64,000 bases of DNA from Sanderia malayensis (taxonomy: Eukaryota; Cnidaria; Scyphozoa; Semaeostomeae; Pelagiidae): the NCBI GenBank assembly GCA_013076295.1, contig RQOL01000374.1, positions 372,001 to 436,000 of the forward strand, given 5' to 3'. Both the position numbers and the translations under genes were made by a program. The notes under the pieces were generated by a model. That model made no database searches. It saw only the letters and a list, made by a program, of their open reading frames with translations, and was not told the origin of the DNA. How positions within the stretch are numbered: the first letter of the stretch is position 1; every line of letters begins with the position of its first letter. Below, piece by piece: positions 55,850 through 64,000 of the stretch.

Positions 55850-58800
55850 ATGTTTACTTATTTTCGAAGGGAAAGACATAACATGCCGTCAAACCTAGGA
55901 GATTTACAGCCAGTTGAAATAACAAAAGACGATTGTAGTCTGTTCCGATCAGTGTCCAGAATGATATTTCAAGATGAAAAGTATTGGTTCCTTTTGAAAG
56001 TTGGAAGCATTGCTGCTGGAATAGCTATCGAAGAACTTCTGATAGCAAAGGCAGGTTATCGTTTCAACGCCTTCACGTTGCGTTGGATGTATGCCTATTA
56101 TCCATCAGCTGTCTCAGTACTGTATATACTACTGTCACACCTAACCTATTATTTTCCTAGCAGCAACATTCAACGAGTAACATTTTGGTAAAGTTGTTAA
56201 GTTGACATCTTCGTTTGTTTTAGTATTCTCTAACATAATTCAATACGTTTATATATGAGCCTACGAAGTTGAAATTTTGGCTATCACTATTCTTTGGTCT
56301 GGTTCTGGTGTGTAACTTTATTTGCCACCGGTTGCTTTATCAAGTTTTGTTACACACTGGCCAAGGTGTTATCCTTACATCGGTTCGTTCAACAGACATT
56401 ATCGGCAGCGTCTTGATTCATTGTTAGGTAAAATATTTGTGTTAAATCTTATCCTAACCAAAATTGCAAATCTTCTCAATGTTGGTATAAAGTTTATTGT
56501 CTTGGTCTCTCGTAGATTGAAGAGGATAACTTTCCATTGAGTTCCCATGACAACCACCAAGAGATGTTCATCGATCAGATGTCTAATTCGCTCTTGGAAG
56601 ACAACAACAAAAGTAAGTATCAATTTTTGCCGTGTGTACTCACAGTTTATTTTCTTAATTTACTGGTCACCAACTAATCTCTTTCTTCTTTCTTTTGTAT
56701 ATGTATTTTCACTTTGTGGGCATTTTCATTATCTATAAAATAGTGCTAGCTGTTGTTATCAATTGGTTCTTAAAATGTAATAGTGTACCTCTGCCAAACA
56801 ATAATATCAAACATGATAGTTAATGAGAGATTCACCATTAATAATCCCTTCACAGGAAACGGGTATTCTTTCGTCAGTTTGATCTTGGAGACTCTGGTAT
56901 TGTCAAGCTTCATATGCAAGAACATCACCATTTTCTTCACTGCCACTTGTCACTGCTGCGACAAGGCAGATATTGGATTTGAAGGTCATGGCATGGATCA
57001 GAATCTGAGCATCGTCGTCGATCACTCCAAGCTTCAGCATGTTTTGCCGCTTACAATTCCTACTGAAGGATGCCCACCTGAGCAGAGAACTAGATGTGAT
57101 GCAAAGATTCGATGTCGGGTAGGACGCGTCACAAATTCCCTCATCACGTGCAAAAGATGTTTGTGGAAATATCACCCGCACTGCATTGGAGGAGAAAACC
57201 AACCAAGCGACGATTGTGGATGCAGCGACATTCCAACGAAAAGTGAAAGGTAAATAGAATCTTTGTCTTCATTCAGAATCATACCACGCTACTTACCTCT
57301 ATTCAGAATTCGAAGGTGGACTTGATCAATATCATTCAGCATTACACCAATTCCAAGTTGCAAAAAGGCATCGAAACCTTGATTCTTTCATATTCTTCTA
57401 TGCATTCGTACAGAGGTACATTCGTGTGAGTAGTTAGAGTATTAAAGAGATCATTTTCTTCGTTCTTTCTTTGCTTCTTCTTCTTGTGTAGCAAAGTTGT
57501 GTGGACAACATTGCAAGAAATGTCAGGTTTATTAGTCCTACCTATAAATTTATTCAAACTTTACATAAACATTCAGAAGTACAATCATAGGGGGGAGTGA
57601 GCCTCAGGTATGGAGCAATATTTACTGTCGTTCTTGTTGCTCGGATCTTCATGATTTACAGCTCTACTCGGAAGCGAAAAAATTAATTAGTCAAATTTGC
57701 TTCGACTTATTATAAATTTTACCGTATGTATGACCCACCATTATACCTACGATGCCTGCTGTATCTATGCCTAGGATGCCATAAAGGACGTTTGAAGTTT
57801 GATGAAAACTATAGTTATTTTTGTTATATCATTTTCCATTAAAAAACCAACCAAAACATGGGTTAAACAGGGCTTCTAGAATACCGCAACCAAAATGAAG
57901 CAGCCTGAACCCTATTGTATGCAACTTGTGTTTACACAACATAGAAAAGTAAATATACTTGAAATGTTTATCAACGCTCTTTCAATGCGAAGGTAATTCC
58001 TCTTAGAACGTGAACAATTTTTCTTTATATAGAAATTTCTTCTCGCAGGCTTTCAATATTCAGTGATCAAGGCAAGTTCAAAGAGCTGTTTGCTTTGCAT
58101 GAAGTACAGCTCAGGGTAAGATGAAAACAACCTTAAATGTTCTCATGTGCAGTTAGTTTGAAAAGAATATTTGATCTCAGGACTTGTAATGAATGGTCCA
58201 TAGCCCATACATTTGAGATACCATTTGTTAAACTTCAATGTGGCAAACATATCATTCACAATGCAGTTGATGTATTGAAATTATCTATGCAGATATATAT
58301 CAGAGAGTTATCAAGATTGTTCTGCTCGCAAATTTCTTAAGGAGTTTTATTTTAGGCTTTTTATATTTTATTTTTCATTAAGTAAATTCTATCGAAATAT
58401 ATTTGCAAAAGAATAAGACCTCATTGCACGTAGTTTTCACACCAGGTTTCGTCCCTAGGAGCTTATGAAGCAGCTATATGAGGGGTATCCAAGCTGCAGG
58501 AGAAACAAGCAGCCAGAGGCTAGATACCAACTTAATTGTTTGATTGCTGGTATTCAATTTGATGCCGTGAGTATGCTTGTTGATCGAAGTCTAATATTTT
58601 TTGCGAATTAATATTTTAAGAATTTAAAGAAAGTGAAGATGTATTCTGAGTCATCTACCTTCTGGATTTACATTCATCTAATTGCTACATATTGTTGGAA
58701 AAAACTTATTGCTGACTGATAGACTATCCAGCCTGGGTACTAATTTGAACTCGTAGCCGTACATTTACATTCCTGGGCGTACATTTATTCTTTATAACAA

Positions 58801-59781
58801 CATGTTTAAGGTCAAGAATAATTTTTATTTTGAAGAACTTTTCGATGTCACAAATATTTGAATGAATGGATGATAGCGACTTGGTGGCTTAATCATGGCT
58901 GCTTTTCAAGGGTTACAAATACATTTTTTACTTATTTTCAATACTTCTTTTTCAGTACTTTTTCGTGACTGATAAGTTATGGCTTTGGCTTGAAAACGAT
59001 ATTCCAGAAATTGAGAAAATTCATCGTGGTGAAGATTTCTTTCGTCACGTGGTCATAGCTGAGGTTTGAAATCTTTTATGATAATAAGCACACAGTTATG
59101 GTTTGAAAACTATCTTTTTCTGTTCATTTAACATATATGTCAGCTTGTGTTGGTTATCTTTGTATCTCAGTATTAGAAGATATATTTCTGGAGCTCTTAT
59201 TTGCTGTTGGAAAACGTTATGAATAATTGGGCATGAGGAACATGAATTAGTAATCTTCAGTTGACAGTATTTAAAGTTTTTGAATTCGAGGGTTACGGTG
59301 TCATTTGGAGCCCGTAGAGCATTGCCTCTTATCATAAAATGACACTTTGATATCCTGCTATCTGCTCTCTTTATTTGCAATTAAATGAACTCGAGCTGAC
59401 TTTTGCTTTGACATAATATTCGTCACATTCTTTAATGATAGCCTCCTCACGTTCCATAGCCTAAAATTCGAAGTGTTAGTAATACTCGAATAACAATCAT
59501 CATCTGCTTTTTGAATGAAACATATTGCCTCCATGACAGAAAATGGTTCTTTTTTATCAGACTCAGTTTCCTTCAACTGAACATTAAACTGAAAAGTTAA
59601 AGCATTAAAAAATTCTTACTTGCAGATACTCGTCTACCTGGTGATGAAGTTAACAGAAAGCACCAGACTTGGAGCTGAAAGGATGGCACGGAGGGTGTTA
59701 GGACGTGGTTCTATTCAGAGAAGTTCAGAAATTCAGGAAATTCAGAGACTGTCGCCAAAGTCCGGTGATTTCTTAAAATAG
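55850..59781 (+). CDS. OTU/PHD-like spliced gene, copy 2
   Basis: Same gene as 47416-51347 with every visible border kept: late exons 56516-56612, 56856-57249, 58049-58115, 58459-58566, 58956-59063 and 59626-59781 (TAG). One residue differs in the first exon (Asn in copy 1, Ile in copy 2, about residue 60). The TATA box is also duplicated (55830). Confidence 0.6.
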
Positions 59782-60830
59782 ATAACTACAGAAATCTCTT
59801 TAGATAATGCTTATAGTGTGAATTAAAGTCAAATTAAAATTGAAAAGTTTGAACCCAGAGATGCCAGAAGGTATTCTCGCAGGCAGGCGTACGTTTTTGC
59901 TACTCTACTTTCAAGTGTACGACCGTTCAAAGCGGACAAGTGTGTTCTGACTTCTTCTGCGACAAAATCTTTGTATGTGCTTGTATCTGAATAAAACTAT
60001 ACGAACTAGCTTACAGTCCACAACGATTCCGTCGATCAAGGATGTATTGTAATGGAGTTAAGTTCAGAAGTAAGTTTTGTACAAATCTTGTAAACATCCT
60101 GGCTACAAGTATGTGGTTCCTAGGGTGTGTTAAGAATATATTTAATCGCGTATTTCTTTAGAGCTGTAGATGCAGTGCAGCTGTACTTATTTGAAAGAAC
60201 CCATTTTAACTTGTTGTCGTTAAATCATATGTTAACGCTTATACCACAGTGTAGCACTTTCAGCAAATTCGATTAGATATTTTCCATGCACAGAATATTG
60301 GAAACATATCGTTGTATATTTCTTTCTGAGTCTTCTTGGTCTTTCTTTGCCATTCGATAGGTATTTGCTGTGATGACCATTTTTGAAAAAGTGATGCTGC
60401 AGTTGCTCAAGTGTAGTATGTGTTGATGACGCTGTGATTTACTATATCCACATGAGAGGAGAACGATTTTAGTAATTGGTTACTCAGGACTCTTCCTGTG
60501 ATCAGTTTGCGATCTCAAAATTGTGTTGTTCACAATCTATTGGGCTAAAATAATAGTTAAAGACATTTATCAAAACCATCTTGAAAGAGCGTTACTGAAT
60601 CACATAACTATGTACGGAAATATTATTTTATGCTAGGAATATGTGCTGATGATTTTACAGGACAGCCATATCAAAACGAAATGCTAATAAGCAATCAAGT
60701 ATCACTGATCATGTTCAACGTTAGTGTACCTACACTACCGCAAAGTTTAGGGATGTCTTTTGCTTGGAACTGTTTCTTTCAGGCGTAAGTCTAAATTTAG
60801 AATCCAATTTTGTAGGATTATAAAGAGCAC

Positions 60831-61126
60831 GAGACGATTATGGAAAACATGGCATCGAGGGGCATTTGACCAAGATCCATTGCGATCAATAATGGAATAA
60901 ACGTTGATTCTATGGAAATTGGATCATCAAACGCAATACACCTTGGTTAAATCCTCAACGCCATCTTTTCCATAATCGTCTTTTGATAAAAAAAACACAG
61001 TTTAGATGCGTGCTAAAGTCTAGATGCATTCATGGTTGTTCTTCTTGATAAATATCAGATATTTATGAAGAAGAACAACCATGAATACATCTCGACTTTT
61101 GCATGCATCTAAACTGTGTTTTTTTG
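60831..61126. repeat. Foldbacks 1 and 2, copy 2
   Basis: Second copies of the hairpins at 52397-52691; one extra A lies in the 'ggaaaacatgg' segment of the first. Confidence 0.85.
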
Positions 61127-62129
61127 TTACTTTCAAAACAAAAAGAAGACTCCACAGTTTTCCTCTATTAAATTTATCAGTCTCGGGCTTCATTTCTTTT
61201 ACTAGATCGACAATGACATCATATGAAAATAGGCCTAAATTTAATTCTCCGCAGCTGCTTTCTATGTCGCAAACAGAACATATTGTACCTACTTCTACTA
61301 TGCCTTTGCTTATTTTCCTGATCCGGTCTAAAGTATGCGCGGATAATCAGATTTTGTGGCAAAAGGAAATGGCTTCGACTTACATTTACGAATTTGAACT
61401 TCCCGCCAAATTTATCCTATTGTTCTAAAATGGATAGGAGGCTACGATGACCGAAACCGTGACTATCTCCTACGCAGCAACAACAGCTTCCCAGCGACAG
61501 AGAAGAAAAATAGCCGTACAAATTCAGAAAAAAATGGGAAAAAATTGTAAAAATATGGAAAGCCTAAAAGAAGACCAAGTAAAGGCACAAATTGGTCATT
61601 TGTTGCAGAAAAATAAAATGGGACCGAGATGACGTCATTATGATGTCACAAGTTATTTTGAGAAAAATTATTTCCAGAAATACAGTTCACATAAGACAAT
61701 GAGTGTCTCCACGAAATTTCAGCGAAAAAGAGGATACAAAACATGACAATTCATTAAATAAATCCTCTCGTTAAAACGCCAAAGCTTATGTAGTATACAC
61801 TATTCTCCAGTAACAAAGATATATTCAAAACTATATATCCAAGCTTTATTTATCAACAACAATTGTGTGTCTGTTTCGTCCAAATGTTCCAGAACCATTG
61901 CAAAGAGCGCAGAAACAAGAAAGAATGTCTGATCGAAAAGTAAATATAAATTACCAAGAGAAAAGGAACTGATTTAATGAGCAATTGCATAAAAATCTAG
62001 TCGAATACCTAGAAAACTAAACTCATCTGTGGGAGCCAAAAAGTCTGCGGCCTATCTGATGGAATCAAGATGAAGATATGTTAAATTAAAGAAATAATAC
62101 ATTGATAGACAATTAAGTATAACACACAC

Positions 62130-62780
62130 CTTTATGATTCTTCCAATGAAATCGGTCAACAAGGAACTTCGTGGCTTTGAAGAACACTGGGTCACGATTG
62201 AGGCAATATGCGTGTAAATTGCATGCATTGTCATAGATGATGGTGCTTGGTGCTAAAGATGAAACAAACAGTGTCAAAAACATTTGAAGGATTACTTAAT
62301 TTCGTACAGCAATGCAACGTGTGGTGGAATTTTTTTGCAATAACAAACATGAAGATCTATCATGAAAATACTGACAACGCTATAGAAAATCTAAACTAAA
62401 TATATCAGGCCGTACCCTTCCACTACCTAACTTGCCCGTCTTTGAACAAGCAATTTGTGAAGATGCGAGTTGTTTAAAGCTGTGACGCTGGTGAAGAATC
62501 GCTGGCGAAGACTCAGATCTTTCTAGTTATATGCTGCCCGATTGCGTATAGAAATGATTACATTGCATTAATCCTGGAATTAAGGTACGAATTTAAGAGC
62601 AAATTCTGTACAACCACCTTTCGTAGTGATATTTCTTGATCATTGAAAACTCAAAACAACACTGTTAAATGTATGATTTAATACTAGACTATTTACCTTT
62701 CTGAAATCTTGTGCGGAAAATTGTGAAGGGAATGTTCGGTGATTCAGAAGATTCCATTACTTGAAACCCATAGTTAATGC
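62130..62780 (-). pseudogene. KDZ-type transposase exons, copy 2
   Basis: Exons 62780-62697 and 62252-62130 repeat those of copy 1 with the same borders and coding. Their upstream exon would start just beyond the window end. Here the N-terminal part may be intact outside the window, unlike copy 1. Confidence 0.7.
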
Positions 62781-64000
62781 CTGAAAAACAAAAGAAACAA
62801 TGCTAACGCAAGATAATTCTATGCAGTCATAGACGGCTATCGAAATGATACGCTTCTGAGTAACAACTATTTTGATTTGTGACAAGAAAGCATTTCTATT
62901 CAAGAACATTTATACAAAGGTAAAGGACAACTTTTCAAATAGCACAATAAATGATTGGTCGTGGGCTGCTATTCTAGCGGATAACCTTATGGAGAAAAAT
63001 GAGAAATGGCAGGCTTTTCGACCAGATTTACAGGCTTAGATATTGTAACTACTGATGCCTTCATCTTTTATCTAATCCTATTCTACCCTTGCAAAGAATT
63101 TATTGAACATTCAATTTTATGTAGAAGAGAAATTCTCTGACGAGGGCTACTCCAGGGATTGGGGGCTTATTCGATAGTAGGTACTTCAGGGCATGAAAAC
63201 CCACCCGACCATGCGACCAGGTGGTCGCAGGAAATTTTCAATTCATAATTTTTTGCAGGAAATTTTGAAAAATATCCCTTTCCCTATCACATGCTCTGTT
63301 TTCTCAATTTTTGAAAATAAGGAAAACAAATAATGAAGTCAAGCAAAAAGTCAGCTAGCATAGATTGTATCTCAAGTACAATTTGCATTCATATTGTATA
63401 CAACAAATACAAGATCCAGATCAGAAAAGAACTAGATTTTCCCGTACGCCTTTTAGAAATTATAAATTATTTCTTTGATGGGGTCCCAGCTTCATGCAAC
63501 TTTATTTTTCTTGATAACATGTTATTGCATAGCTACCTTTGGATCTGGAACCTGAAATTTTTTCAAGAAAGCTGGATTTTTTCACTTTCTTGTGCTTGCA
63601 GGAAATTTAAGAATCTAAATACGTATTGGTCGCAGGAATGAAAATATTTTTTCCAGGACTTACATAGCCATGAGCAGCTGCGCTTACAGGTCTCTAGGGA
63701 ACAGTAACTTTGAATAGCAAACAGCTTAAACGTAGGTAGTACGTCGAAAGGGAGTGCAACAAGAAAAGCTATCATCAGCGATCTCTATTTAACTGGAAAA
63801 GGGGAGAAGTATTTCTGTTCCTTCGTGCAACTAAAATCCATGGACGATGCTTACAACACAATTCTTAAATTAAAAAAAAAAAGGATAACAAATATTTGTA
63901 GGCAAGCTACGATAAGACAAGTTGAAGTTTGAAGAGAAAATGCGAGTAATTCGAGCGACCAGAGTATGATAACCAGAGAATAATAATTACTTATGATAAT

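Larger units (their letters stand above)
55805..64000. repeat. 8,434-bp tandem unit, copy 2 (runs off the window)
   Basis: Repeats 47371-55564 in order and orientation; the window ends ~240 bp before the unit would. It shares everything listed for copy 1. Confidence 0.95.

Noticed and set aside
1..64000. tRNA or rRNA genes
   Set aside because: No A/B-box with foldable cloverleaf and no rRNA-like stretch was found by eye; the only tRNA-related signal is the primer-site-like sequence at 591-603.

Overview
The window is AT-rich eukaryotic DNA with spliced genes (GT..AG introns in phase), no operons or ribosome-binding sites, and a very dense layering of mobile elements. The mix (Penelope-like element with hammerhead ribozyme, DIRS, Helitron, Harbinger, KDZ, Academ-like and IS3EU-like transposons, Polinton/adintovirus-like remains, TRAF-like and HIRAN-like domains) suggests an early-branching marine invertebrate, most likely a cnidarian. 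That placement is inference; no ribosomal or other diagnostic host gene is present.

Layout. 1-829: 5' end of an LTR retrotransposon on the minus strand (LTR, primer site, gag; the rest lies outside). 970-2640: decayed repeats and a PIF1-helicase fragment. 2930-12400: two decayed DNA transposons of large eukaryotic type. The first has a RecQ-like helicase facing a DUF6589 gene (Academ-like); its end is duplicated in tandem (1116 bp). The second has a HECT-like gene facing an integrase-type transposase (IS3EU-like) and lies between inverted A/T-rich arrays. 12400-14500: Ty3-like gag/protease remnant and a Helitron helicase scrap. 14734-19482: two unrecognised minus-strand genes, a HIRAN-like gene and a broken Harbinger transposase. 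19516-22244: a 114-bp-repeat element, a Penelope-like remnant with a hammerhead ribozyme, and a DIRS element.

22728-23948 and about 37000-43262 look like two halves of a decayed Polinton/adintovirus-like element: capsid-like and adenain-type protease genes on the left; protein-primed DNA polymerase and unassigned ORFs sharing an (ATTG)n/TATA upstream module on the right. A TRAF-like gene lies beside the polymerase. Between the halves are copies of the 114-bp repeat family, an apparently intact five-exon Helitron (1,469-residue Rep/helicase with all key motifs), a small spliced gene of 118 residues and a 167-bp minisatellite.

44777-47075 holds a spliced gene with an NRF1-type DNA-binding domain. 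From 47371 to the window end an 8,434-bp unit occurs twice in tandem, about 99.9% identical: a plus-strand spliced gene with OTU-like and PHD-like regions, a minus-strand KDZ-type transposase, and two adjacent long foldback hairpins between them. Most genes serve transposition of their own elements; only a few (118-residue gene, 18774-19482, 14734-15436, HIRAN-like, NRF1-like) could be host genes.
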